Shown piece by piece: positions 12,945-24,000 of a stretch of 64,000 bases of DNA (within the stretch, counting starts at the first letter, position 1; each line of letters opens with the position of its first letter). The translations under genes were made by a program, and so were the position numbers. Origin of the DNA: Marchantia polymorpha subsp. ruderalis (taxonomy: Eukaryota; Streptophyta; Marchantiopsida; Marchantiales; Marchantiaceae). Under the pieces are notes generated by a model. It was not told where the DNA came from and made no database searches. It worked only from the letters and a program-made list of their open reading frames with translations. The DNA lies in contig AP031351.1 in NCBI GenBank assembly GCA_037833965.1, positions 16,194,501 through 16,258,500 of the forward strand. Reading direction: 5' to 3'.

Positions 12945-13079
12945 TGTTGTGAGTGAATGAAGACTTGATATCTAGTATACAATGCAACACTTAAGTAGTT
13001 GCAGACCCAGATACAACAGATAACCTAACCCTAGAATCCATGGATTGTTCTACTCTTAAAGATCTAGTGACTCACAACA
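12945..13079 (-). repeat. Duplicated copia LTR copy 2
   Basis: This LTR is identical to the copy at 12596-12730 and offset by exactly 349 bp. It is followed by the same short stretch of element 3' end before the next junction. Confidence 0.9.
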
Positions 13080-13478
13080 CCCCCTCTCAAGGTGAACACT
13101 ATAAGTCCAGCAAACTTCTTGTAAATCTGCCAGAGATCTCATTCCAATAAAAAATCGATGTTTGTCAAACTTGTATCGTGGTAGGGGTTTCGTCATAAGA
13201 TCAGCTGGATTGTCTTCAGTGTGTATGTACTCAAGTGAAATTTCCCCCTCTAATCATCCCCTCCCAAAGGGAAAAACATCTCAAGCACCACCTCATAACC
13301 ACCATGAGCTAGCAATGCATATGCTCAAACTGTAAAAGTTTAAAACTTTCGATGTAGATGCTGTGCAGCAGAGGCCAACATATTATTTCAAATCTGCACC
13401 CAGACCAGACCATATCCATCAGGAGCGACCTAAGCCCACCCATAGCATTACCTGTACCCACCCATGCTACTCAAATTC

Positions 13479-13613
13479 TGTTGTGAGTGAATGAAGACTT
13501 GATATCTAGTATACAATGCAACACTTAAGTAGTTGCAGACCCAGATACAACAGATAACCTAACCCTAGAATCCATGGATTGTTCTACTCTTAAAGATCTA
13601 GTGACTCACAACA
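13479..13613 (-). repeat. 3' LTR of the copia element
   Basis: This 135-bp LTR is bounded by TG and CA, with inverted ends TGTTGTGAGT / ACTCACAACA. On the minus strand it follows directly after the polypurine tract. It is identical to the two extra copies upstream but clearly diverged from the 5' LTR at 17908-18037. Confidence 0.92.
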
Positions 13614-13622
13614 CCCCCTCTC
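13614..13622 (-). other. Polypurine tract (plus-strand primer site)
   Basis: On the minus strand the sequence GAGAGGGGG stands immediately before the 3' LTR, the position expected for second-strand priming in LTR retrotransposons. Confidence 0.85.
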
Positions 13623-14127
13623 AAGGTGAACACTATAAGTCCAGCAAACTTCTTGTAAATCTGCCAGAGATCTCATTCCAATAAAAAATCGATGTTTGTC
13701 AAACTTGTATCGTGGTAGGGGTTTCGTCATAAGATCAGCTGGATTGTCTTCAGTGTGTATGTACTCAAGTGAAATTTCCCCCTCTAAAACTCGTTCTCTT
13801 ACAAAGTGATGCTTTGCCTTGATGTGTTTGGTTTTAGCATGAAAAACCGGATTAAGAGCGAGCTTTACACCACCTTGATTGTCGCATGAGAGATGCAGGT
13901 CTGCTTGAGTTGGAATAGCTGCGTGCTTGAGGTCTTCACGAATGTTGGAGTCTTGACATGTAATCGGGACTGCAATAGGTGGTATGATCTGGAGCTCGTC
14001 GACGTATGTAGACTCCTTCTTTGGTTGCTTCAGAATGTGCCTTGTACTCTGCCTCGGGAGTACTGTTTGAGATTGTAGCTTGTTGTTTTGAAGACCAAGA
14101 GATTGGACCACTGGCTAGCACAAACAA
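13614..14127 (-). pseudogene. Copia RNase H domain (broken)
   Basis: The minus-strand frame ending in the polypurine region carries the copia RNase H signature: SWSSKQQ, a STPEAEY-like acidic segment, DLHLSCDNQG, KHIKAKHHFVRE and the C-terminal NPADLMTKPL. The N-terminal part (about 13936-14127) and C-terminal part (about 13614-14111) lie in different frames, so at least one frameshift separates them. The enzyme normally removes the RNA template during reverse transcription. Confidence 0.9.
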
Positions 14128-14247
14128 ATAAGATGCAACAGAGCGACATGTATTGTGACAATTCAGATAGTCTGAATCTGAGTAACCACGGAAAGAAGTA
14201 GAGACATCTTTGTTGTAAAGAAGACCATAGTCTCGTGTAAAGTTAAG

Positions 14248-14878
14248 CTAACGCAGTATGTGATTTACAGAGTCCAAGTGTGCTTGTTGCGGCGAATGCA
14301 TGTAACGAGTTACAACTCCAACCGCATAAGACAAGTTGGGACGAGTGTTGCACAGAAAGATCAACTTGCCAACAATGTGGGAGTAGGCTGAAACATCGAC
14401 ATGCATTGTTATTGTGTCAGCTTCCAAGACATGGCCAACTGGAAGTGAGATTTGTTGGACCATCGAGGGATCAAGCTTGATTTGTCCAGCAGTTCTGCAG
14501 TATATTTGTGTTGATGAAGAAACAAATTGCCTTAGCCTGTGAAATTCAACATCGAGGTATCGAGAAACAGTTCCTAGACCCTTCATGCGATAGCGTTGAT
14601 GTAGTTGCGTCTTCATCTTTGCTATGGGTGCAAAACAACTTCCTAGAAGTAGTGGATCATCCACATAGAGAAGTAGCATAGTGATTATCTTCCCTTCTCG
14701 AAGAAAATATAGGTATAGGATCAAAGTTACTTTGAGCCCAATCAACTGATCGCAGATAGGAGTTAATCTCCTTGTACCATTGTACCATAAAAGCTCGAAG
14801 TGTTGACCATTGTACCACATGTGCAAATGTTTCCTTGTAGTCAATGCCATGTTTTTGTTCAAGTACTCTAGCTACCAA
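14248..14878 (-). pseudogene. Copia reverse transcriptase domain with internal deletion
   Basis: The N-terminal piece has EQKHGIDYKETFA, typical of copia RT. The catalytic box is visible as LLYVDDPLLLGS in a second frame, followed by the MKGLG, SQ-like and PNLSYAVG segments. Between STLRAF and QWYKE roughly 70 residues normally present in the family are absent, including the MDVKTAFL block with the first catalytic aspartate and the YGLKQ block. A frameshift separates the two pieces. The domain is therefore inactive as it stands. Confidence 0.9.
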
Positions 14879-15539
14879 ACGTGCTTTTAATCGTAGAGAG
14901 GTAGCATTTGGTTGAGATTTGGCCTTGAAAATTCATTTAGATGAGAGTGCTTCCTTGCCTTTTGGTAGCTTGACTAGTTCCCATGTGGAGTTTGAAATGA
15001 CAAAGTCGAACTACTCTTGCATTGCTTCTCTCCATAGAGGATTTTTGAGAGCTTTAGCCACTTACAGTTGATCATCAGTAGGTTGTTACGTCTACACTAT
15101 GTTGATGGAGCTGTGACCTCGTACATGATATTTATCCTGCAAAAACTGAGGAAGTCTTCTACTTTGTCGACTAGGATTACGTCTTGGACCAAGATTAGGA
15201 GCCCTGTGAAGTACATCTGTTCGTGGCGACGCTGGTAACAGCGATGAAGATGTTGATGTTGGTGACGATGACTGTTGAATTGTTTGATGTGTATTCGCTT
15301 CAAAATTGTCATCTTCTGGCTACAACAATATGTCAGATGTCTCCTCTTTAGTGTCAAATCCACTGAATAGGTCCACAAACTTCTGAGTATCCTGGAAATG
15401 ACCTAATACATTATCAAAAAAATGTTACATCATTTGTAGAGATGATTCGTCGGGTCACTGGATCATAGCAACGATACGACTTAGAGTCATCATAATAGTC
15501 TACAGATACACACCTATGTGCCCTAGAATGCAGCTTGGT

Positions 15540-16291
15540 TCATTTGTCTTGTGCAATATGCACGTAAACAATACAACCAACAACTCGGAGTCGATATCGA
15601 TCAAGAGGCGATCCGTGCAGTTTCTCAAAAGGTGTTGTAAGGTTGAGTGCGCGAGTGGCACAACGATTCAACACGTAGTTAACAGCTTGTAGTTGTTCCA
15701 TACATAGATGAGGAGGAAACTTGTACATGTTATATATGCAACGAGCAGCTTCAAACAACATACGATTTTTGCGTTCAGAAATACCATTCTGATGAGGAGT
15801 TGCTGGTGTCGTGAGTTGCCGAGTGATGCCTTTCTTTGCACACTAAAAATTGAACTTCTTGGAGAGGTATTCACCTCCTCTATCAGATCAAGTGCAGTGA
15901 CTTTTAGATTCCAATCATGTTCGATGTGCCAAATTGAAGCCACCTTGTGTGGAAAGAGATTTTCTGCAAGGAGTACAAATTGTTGGAAGTGATGCAAAGT
16001 CTCACTTTTGATACGCATGAATCTGATCCATGTTAAACGGGTGTAATCATCAGTGAAGGTTAGCAGGTACTTGAACTCGGTTCCTGCTTCAATTGATCCG
16101 TATAGATCGTTGTGGACTAACTGTAGTGGACGAGTTATCTTCTTAAGTGCAAGTTTGGATTTTCTCGTTCTATGCTGCTTTGCCATAACACATGTCTCGC
16201 AGAGTCTGTCCCTTCCAACCTGGAGTCGAGGAATCCCATGCACTAGCTGCTTGAAAGCCATATGATGTGCTGTTTGATGACTAATATGCAT
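15540..16291 (-). pseudogene. Copia GAG-pre-integrase and integrase core (frameshifted)
   Basis: The zinc-binding H-x-H/C-x2-C part is visible (HISHQTAHH ... CETC), then a core with HNDLYG and TDDYTR supplying the first two acidic residues. The last acidic region (DRGGEY- and NGISERKNR-like) is readable only by changing frame near 15850-15900. A downstream piece in another frame (15540-15761) gives the conserved CIYNMYKFP ... TPFEKLHG segment. At least two frame breaks are present. Confidence 0.9.
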
Positions 16292-16588
16292 AACCTTTTG
16301 TGCCAGATATCGGTGAGGTCAGAGTTTGGGTGAAGCCAGTTGTTCAGTTACCCCAACAAAGGAAGATGAGTTGATAGGATCATGAGGCTTATCTGTCTGA
16401 TCAAATCGTCGAAGCAATTGATAGAGGGAGTGAGCATCGAACTGTTGTATCTGAGGAATAAGATATAGTGGACTGCAAGGATCACGTTGGCCAAAGAGAA
16501 TTGATCATTGAAGATTGATGTTGTTAAGCAAGAAACAATATTCAGAAGTGAACATCACAAGAAAACCTGATTCTGATAGTTTTCCTAC

Positions 16589-17020
16589 TCACAGTAGATT
16601 CTTGGTAAAACCTTGCACATAGAGAGATGGTTTGATCTCTTTACTTGAATCAACTCGCAAAGTTTCTTTGCCAGTTATAGGTAAACCAGTGTCACTAGCT
16701 GTAAAGACTCCAGAGTGAGAGGAGTCTGGTTGGTATGAGCTAAGCGTTGATCTATTACCTGTCACATGGCTATTAGCACCAGAGTCTAACAAGTATTCTA
16801 TAGATTCGTGTAAAGCTAAGGCTTCTAGCTCTACGAACTCACTATCTAAGCCCTCTTTTACTTTGTCGTTGCAATCATCTACCAAGTTGGCTTGCACCTT
16901 AACTCGGCGCATGTTAGAAGCACGGAGTTGTAACTGAGCTATCTGCTCATCGAGTTTCTTCAAGTCACAATCAGATTCCCAGTGATTTAAACAACCACAA
17001 TAATTACAACGGATTATTTG
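16589..17020 (-). pseudogene. Copia zinc knuckle and aspartic protease
   Basis: A CX2CX4HX4C zinc knuckle (CNYCGCLNHWESDC) is encoded at about 16967-17011 on the minus strand, in frame with the downstream protease. The protease active site appears as YLLDSGANSHVTG. An in-frame fusion of knuckle and protease is the usual copia gag-pol organisation. A frame change separates this piece from the main gag frame. Confidence 0.88.
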
Positions 17021-17766
17021 TCAAATCGATCCGATGGCATTTTCCCCCCTAGGTCGATAAGCAAATGATTGTGAGAAGTTCGAATGAGGAGACTGAAAAG
17101 AACGTTGAGAACGCTGTTTCCAAAAGTTGAACCAAGTAATTGCATTGGTAGTGTCATCCTCTTGATGACTGTCAAGCCAAGTACTATCTGTTTGAAGACG
17201 TTGTACCAGATCTGTGAAATCAGGTGGAGGATCTCGAGACAGGTCGCTGCTGAAGTTGGAAACAAATGATGCCCACGAAAGTGGAAGACCCTTAAGAGTG
17301 TAATGTATCAAATCACTATCAGAAGGTCGATGACCAATGGCTGCAAGTTGGGTCTTGAGAGACTGGATAGTCTGAAGGTATTGTTCGAATGTGACATGAG
17401 TACGAAACTTCGGAGTAGCAAGCTTCCCAGTGAACATTAGCCGACGTTGAGCATTATTAGATTGATACAAAGTGCGCAAATACGTCCACAACTCAGAAGG
17501 ATTATCTTCAAACTCGGCTATGGAAGAAAGAATGTCAAGAGAGACACTGGCTTGTAACATAGCAATTGCTTTGATGCGTAGACAGCGAACAATTGCATCG
17601 TCTCCAGCACTAAGAAGAACCGGGTCGAGGATGGTTCCCTCGTAGATCCTTTGTCGCGAAGCATGATCTTAAGTCGAATAGACCAATTCATGTAGTTGGT
17701 GCAGCCCGTGAGCTTTTCTTCGGGACGTAACTAAAAAGAAGAGTTGAAGTGGTTGTTGGCCGCCAT
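17021..17766 (-). pseudogene. Copia gag (UBN2-type), with early stop
   Basis: The likely gag start is the minus-strand ATG at 17766. The frame reads MAANNHFNSSF and then hits a stop at codon 12, continuing with a recognisable LTG.TNYMNWS segment typical of the gag N-terminus. From 17560 to 17021 an open frame contains the UBN2 gag core (ELWTYLRTLYQ, FEQYLQTIQSLKTQL, LPLSWASFV). Gag normally forms the virus-like particle shell. Confidence 0.88.
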
Positions 17767-17895
17767 AGATAACAACCTCAACAACCGCCATGGAAGAACT
17801 ACGCTATCTAGGGTGAGAGAGTATACTACTCTCATAGTAAAAAAAAATCAAGACTACTTGTAAAGATTCCTCGGCTGCACAAGATCGGAGCACTT

Positions 17896-17907
17896 GCTCT
17901 GAGAGCA
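17896..17907 (-). other. Primer-binding site for initiator methionine tRNA
   Basis: Immediately inside the 5' LTR, the minus strand reads TGCTCTCAGAGC. This matches the usual plant copia site TGGTATCAGAGC at 10 of 12 positions, as expected for a decayed tRNA-iMet site. Confidence 0.8.
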
Positions 17908-18037
17908 TGCTGTGAGTGAATGAAGACTTGATACTTAGTATACAATGCAACACCAAGACACAACACACAATCTAACCCTAGAATCCATGGACTAGAATGA
18001 CCTGTTCTCCTCGTTAAAGATCTAGTGACTCACAACA
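17908..18037 (-). repeat. 5' LTR of the copia element
   Basis: This 130-bp LTR begins TGCTGTGAGT and ends ACTCACAACA on the plus strand. Its outer thirds match the 3' LTR well; the middle differs by several indels and substitutions. Confidence 0.92.
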
Positions 18038-21000
18038 GATTCTTGGTTGGATTCTGACAAACACTGCCTTTAGCATTACTTGTGCCCACCCATGGAAAAA
18101 TAATGTCACCCAAAACCTATGAGCATGGGCACCCAATGTTGGGCTCTGCTGTGGACTCATTTGGTGATGCAATCGACTGGACGACGAAAAGTGATCCGAA
18201 GGCGAGTAACATTCTCGCCATCCGGCAGCAAGCCACGGCCTAACATTTCTGGATATTTCGGTAGGAGTGGCGTACGGTCACGATCGTGATCATCTAAGCC
18301 GCCCTTGCCAACGACACGTGTCGATAGAGCCAAAGTTGTGAGTGAGCGACCGCCTGTAACCGGTCACCAATCTTGAAAGCAGATGAAATGCAATTTCATT
18401 GCATGAACTACACGTTGTTGTTGTCATGCCAGAAGCTCGAGGATGATTGTGGCAATTCGGCCAACATCGACAGCTTGCTTCAGCAATCCTTTGAGATGCA
18501 GCGAGCGACACTGTCTGCGCGCATGCATGCATGCGTGAGGATTTTTACAATTCGTCGATTTCAGAAATTCGGAAAATAGTAGACTGTTCGGTGTAGGGGA
18601 GCAGAGCAGAGGGTCGACTTCAAGCGTCACGGATGGATGTCTGTCACTCACTCGGCCTCTTGGTTCGTTCGTTCCTTCCTTCCTTCTTTGTGTCGGTGGG
18701 GACTTTCTTCAGTACTTTGGAATTTATGTCCTCGTCAACGCAGGCCAGTAACTTACACAGCTTTCTGCCTCAAGATATGATCGCAGGGCGGTGGAGGGCA
18801 GGTATTTACGACCTGGTCCATGGCCCTCCTGTCTGGTGCAATTTTGACAGTCCAGAGCAGAACTCTGATCTGAGAAACACGAGAACCTCGTGGGTGCGCG
18901 TTGTATATCGTTCTCATGACAGTGGTAAACGGTAGACAGCATTCGTGGGGACGTGAGGAACGTGAAGAGCGTACCAAAAAACTATAAATGGTTCACACTG
19001 CCAAACGTACAGTGTCAATATCAATATCAATGTCGTGTGTCGTCTCGATCATTCACGGCGGCTGCTGTCAGTCCTGCACAAGTTGAGATCCAGTCGTTGC
19101 AGTCGCTCTTTCACTTCACACGGATCATGATACCGCCTCGATCGACTAGCTTCGAGCTCGTGGGAGGAGCCATGTTGGACCTTCGAAGTGATCGACTGAT
19201 CGCCTCACCCTCTCTTGTTTTGACATCAATTGACATCAACAATTTGGACGAGCCAAGGCCATCCTTGAGCTGATCTGCAGCCATCACAGGCATGATGGAG
19301 GAGATATTCGACTGGATGGCTGACGCATCTGAGATAAGTCGAGCTACCTCCTTTCGCAGCGAATCGATGAACGGACAGTGGGCGGACATTTCTTACCAGT
19401 TCAGTTCAATCCTGCGATCAAGAGTTTGAGTCCGAGGAAGAGTGCCCGTCATCCGGCCTGATCTAGCAGACTATACTGTCAGGTGGACGAAGGCACGCAT
19501 GCAAGGACGAGTTTCTTCACGTCATCAACGTCGAGGGGGATTCGGATAAACACAAAAGAAAATAAAATTCGCCGTTGAAAAGTCGGGTTTGGAACAAGCT
19601 GTGCACTCGTGAACTCAGAAGAGAGTTCAGCTCGAGCCGGCAAGTGGTAACTATACTAATTCAGCTCACAGTTCAGTTGCGACCAGCCAAATGGGCCGGC
19701 CTGCTGATTGATTACGCAATCGACTGGACTGGCTGCTAATCACTGAAGTGACTGAGTTCTCAATGAGCATTGCTAGACTAGAACCTCGTGACCATCAGCA
19801 CTGGCAGTTGCAAGTTTGGAGCTGATATAGCCAATCTGGATCGACGAAGCCCATGGCTGCTGAATTCCTCTGAGTCGCTCACCTTGTCGGACGAGCAGGA
19901 ACTAGGGTGTGACGTTGCGCCAGCAGCGAAGATGGAGCTTGTCCGTGAATGAATGATTGATTGCCTGGTGACAACTCGAGCAATGACTGAATTGCTGAAC
20001 TCCCTACCCTCCCATAAATACGCCCGGCTAATTCGCATGGCCTGGTGTATTGCGTGACCAAGTGGACGCCCATTTCGATCGGTCAGGATTGGTTGGTGTG
20101 CCTGCCCGCCAGCCGGCCTGCAAGAAGAAGATGCATCAGATTGAGCATTCGTTTGAGGTCCGTCAGAATGCTGCTTCAGTACCAGCCAGCCAGCTAGCAC
20201 TCGCCTCCTCCTGGTCAAATGGGAAGGAGACTTTTCACATGCGAGCTTCTCTCGGGCCACACATTCGATGAGACGTGCTTTGTGCAATTGTAGTAGTAAC
20301 TCTGAATCGGTGGAGTCGTTGGTTCGATCGACGTTTGAAGCCATCTATCTGTCTTCAAATCTTCAGAATCCATCGTCGTCATTCATTGCTCCCCTCAGCG
20401 AAACCTCTGGAGGGCGGCGGAGTGTGCTCCTCTTCGTTGAAACCTTCAGAGGCTGAACAGCGAGTTGGACGTGGACTCAAGACCATTCCCTAACGTCCAG
20501 ACTCAAGCATAAACCCAGGATCTCTTCAGCTTAGTCTCTTGGACGATTTCTACAGTATGAAATGAAAGTGTCACTTCAACAGTTTGAGTGGCTCATTATT
20601 TTGATTGCATTTAAGTTTTCATTGGTCCTTATCGAACATAATCTGAAATGAATATCGCTATAAAATCATCTTCGAAAGGTCTTAATAAGTTTGCAAATTA
20701 CGTTACAGGGTGACTTGATACATTAGAGACGGGCGGAAACGATGAGTTGAGATTTAAGAAATCGGAATGTCACTGGGACATACTAATGTAGCTTCTAATG
20801 TGATGATAGAATGATTTTATTCTTTCATTAATTGCGTTGTGATGGTCTGGCCATCTTGCTTTTGATCCCATATCTTGCTGCGTACAATGCTTAAATATCT
20901 TTCATATTTAAGCATTGTACGCAGCAAAATTTTCTGTTGCAAGTAATGTTGGCGCTCTTGTTGTACTTGAAGGAAGCGAGTCAATCGTGACAAAGATTTG

Positions 21001-24000
21001 AAAGGGAAATGCATGTAATGTAAGTTTGTTGCCGCAGTGATCTTGGCTCATAAACGACTGTCAAAGCTCGCGGCCATATCGTGCACGAGAATGCTTAAAT
21101 GGAACTGGATCGATATGGGCTCGCACACAGACACACAGACAGTTCATGGTGGAGTCTCAGAAGCTGTCCTTACACATCTCGTGATGGCCACAGTAGATCC
21201 GTCGTTCGTAAAATGGCAGACAATTTGGAAGTGCGCAGACTTGGTGTCTGAAGATGGCTGGAAACAGTGAGAAAGTTGCTCGATCTGGACTGGACTGGAC
21301 TGAACTTTGCTCTGCGCAGTTGCAACTAGAAACCACCCTTTGACTGATTCCTTGATTGTCCTCGTGACAACACCAGCCAGCAATCGGTGTCAGGTTCCTG
21401 AACAAGCGCCGCCTTAGCTTCAGGATCCCCTCTAGAGAGAGAGATAGAGAAATTGCCAGAAGATTTCTTAAGAAGGAGGAGAAGAAGAAGGGGAGGGGGG
21501 ATGGACACTGGGTCCCGTCCTTATCCGCAGCTTGTTCAACAGCAACAGTGAAGTCGTCAGCTGTTCTCCTGACGCTGGGCAAGCGCTTCGGCACAGTTCG
21601 ACGGCCTTATCCAGCTTGCCACTGGAAACCCCCTCAAGGAACAACCTGACCAATTTTCGGGCATGCATCTTGTGCGCAGATTACGATCCCTCACGCACAC
21701 ATTACACTCATCATCCACCTGAGCGAGCGAGCGAGCTACAAGCATGGGCCCGATCCTTCCCATGATCCAGCTTGTTATTCACATCATGTACTGTGCAAGC
21801 CCTCTTCTGTTTCACGTGACCTCGTTGTGTCGCAAGTCAACTGCCAATGGAGGCAAAATCATCTGGCTGCAAGTTGCTGGTCAAATTACTATGTTTTCAG
21901 CAATTGAGAATCCTCAACGTCGAGCCAACCGAACTAGATCATCTTTCTTCACGATCTTCGCTGCGTAAAAATCTGATCCTACTCCCTGCTGCTCCTCCAT
22001 GAATCTGGGCCAGCATGTACTGAGACATCCCATCCGCATCCCCATTTCGTCTGCCTTCTGATACCGGAAGATAGACCAGACTAGACCTGACCAGAGTCCA
22101 GAACCTGCCTGGAGACAACTATATCCAGTTCTAGTGGAGGGTTTTTCATGGCCGGCGAGCAGACAGTGTCGCCTCTTGCCGCCCAACACATAATCCACTT
22201 CACGAGACTGCGACACGCTCGCTGACCATCGGTCTGGAGTAGTCCACTGGTTGCAGCATGGCGTGAGTCAGGCAGGCAGGCAGGCATAATCTTTGCGCAG
22301 CTCTGCTCAATCTACTCCCATCGCAGATATACGTCTCCTCGTCCAGAAGAATCGCTTCGAGAGTAATGAATACCCCACACTGCCGTATGAAGCACTTTAC
22401 TATCAACCAAAGAGAAGAAGGAATTTGTAACCCAGGATAAACTTTGTTCTGACTTCAACAGCCTCCATGAATCTGAATCCTGCTACTGCCGCTGCAGTCA
22501 TGAATGTGGACACTGTTGAAGCCATACCATCTACATATCTGACCGAGATCACAACAGGTCCAACAGCAGATGCATTCCCCTCCCTCCCTCCTCCTTCCTT
22601 TCCCACTGTGGGGAATAAGGCCTCCTCGTGTGTTTGTCAGGCTAGACCCGACGAGCGAGCGACGTTGAACCAAAACCACGAGTACATCCATCCATCCATC
22701 CGTCCGTCCGTCAATATATCCCCATTCATCCATATTAATCGGTGTATGCACGAGTGGGCATTCTTTCGTTCTTATAATCTGTGGGTTTTGCTTGTTCCTT
22801 CACTCACTCGAAAACCACTGACTGACCGTCTGTCCCGGGGATCATGAAATTCCGCTTTGTTATGCCTCCCATCGTTTCCAACCTCGTCACCAGAAAGGAA
22901 GGGAGCGAGGAGAGGGAGGAGAGGGAAGGCAAACTGACGGTAAAACAGCACCAGACAGAAGGAACAGAGGCGATATTTGCAGTACGTACGTTGCCATGGG
23001 ATAAAAGACATGGGCCTTCACACACGGTCACGGTCAAACCTGTCTGTTCTGTACTGTCCTCCTGATGTCCCATCGCCTTTCCTTTTTTTCCCGTTGCTTA
23101 GAGCCGGCAACTTGTGGACGAGGTTCTCACTTCCCTTGCGAATAAGTGTACTTGTATGCGTAGAGCGTGGACTGATCAGAACACCGTCTACTGTACAGTA
23201 TGTGTGCATCCTCTCAGAAATCTGGGGGATTTGCGGATCTCGTAATCGTAACGGACTCTCTCTCAAAACAGAAAGTCGGGCATTTCCGCTACAGAAAAGG
23301 GCCTTCCCTCTACGGATAAACTAACTCGCTGACTTCATCCGACATTTACCGAGGCCGGCTTCATTCGCTCGCGTGGTCGACGGAGTGGTTCATGTGGTCC
23401 CCCGCAATTCGAGAAAACGACACATTCCAGACTCTTCACACTTTCGAGGGTATCGTCTGGCCCCGTCACTGCAGAAAACTGACTCCTCTTTTGGCCCCAC
23501 TAGAGCTGGAGATTCCCAGACCCCGGTGGTCCAAAATACGCTCTATAAAAAACGTAATGTCAACTATAATTGCTATTTGTAGTCGTTCCCCTCCTTTTGA
23601 GCAGGGAGTCTGAGGTCCATCATTGGTTCCCAACGTTTTTCAGGTCCAGCCAGCAGTGGCAATAGCTCTGGCGTAGCATTCTTCATCGACTTCTTACAAG
23701 GCGTCCCTCACCCCTACACTTACTCTGGCACCATTCTGGGATTCGTTTTAGAAATCCAGGGCTTGGCTGTAGATGGTGCAAAGCCTTTGATTCTCTGATC
23801 TACTGCCGTGCTTCGGTTCCTGCCCACAATGTTCTGGTGCATTCTCAATGTCGTGGAGTAAGAGAGTTTATCCGCCTCAACAAGATGTGAAAGGCCAGAG
23901 ATCTGAAGCAAAACTCCTTTATCGCATTCATTACATGTACCAAAAAAATTTCTCAAGATGTGCCCCTCGGGTATTTCGGCAGGAAACTGTCGGCATGAAG

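Larger units (their letters stand above)
12370..13787. repeat. Triplicated block: flank DNA + LTR + copia 3' end
   Basis: Three identical-looking copies of one unit are arrayed head to tail. The stretch beginning at 12548 recurs at 12897 (offset 349) and 13431 (offset 534). The longer unit beginning at 12370 recurs at 13253 (offset 883 = 349 + 534). Each copy carries pre-insertion flank, a full LTR and the adjoining 3' end of the copia element; only the third copy runs on into the element body. Junctions near 12896 and 13252 show only one- to two-base microhomology. No mismatches between copies were noticed by eye, so the event is very recent or is an assembly artefact. Confidence 0.93.
13479..18037 (-). 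mobile_element. Degenerate Ty1/copia LTR retrotransposon with short LTRs
   Basis: The element reads on the minus strand and is about 4.56 kb from LTR to LTR. Order from 18037 downward is: 5' LTR (17908-18037), primer-binding site (17896-17907), gag with zinc knuckle, protease, integrase, reverse transcriptase, RNase H, polypurine tract (13614-13622), 3' LTR (13479-13613). Integrase before reverse transcriptase is the copia order. The LTRs are only 130-135 bp and differ from one another by several indels and substitutions, so the insertion is not recent. Flanking pentamers are AATTC (left) and GATTC (right), a near-match to a 5-bp target duplication. The coding part is broken by frameshifts, stops and a deletion, so it cannot be autonomous. 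Confidence 0.93.

Noticed and set aside
12370..13787. Repeats with regular spacing as a CRISPR-like array
   Set aside because: Units are hundreds of bp, contain LTRs and belong to a plant nuclear element.
13893..16265. Plus-strand frames across the copia element
   Set aside because: They are shadows of the minus-strand gag-pol sequence, which carries all the family motifs.
19111..19389. 92-codon minus-strand frame
   Set aside because: Reads plausibly helical but has no recognisable family or supporting exons; not called.
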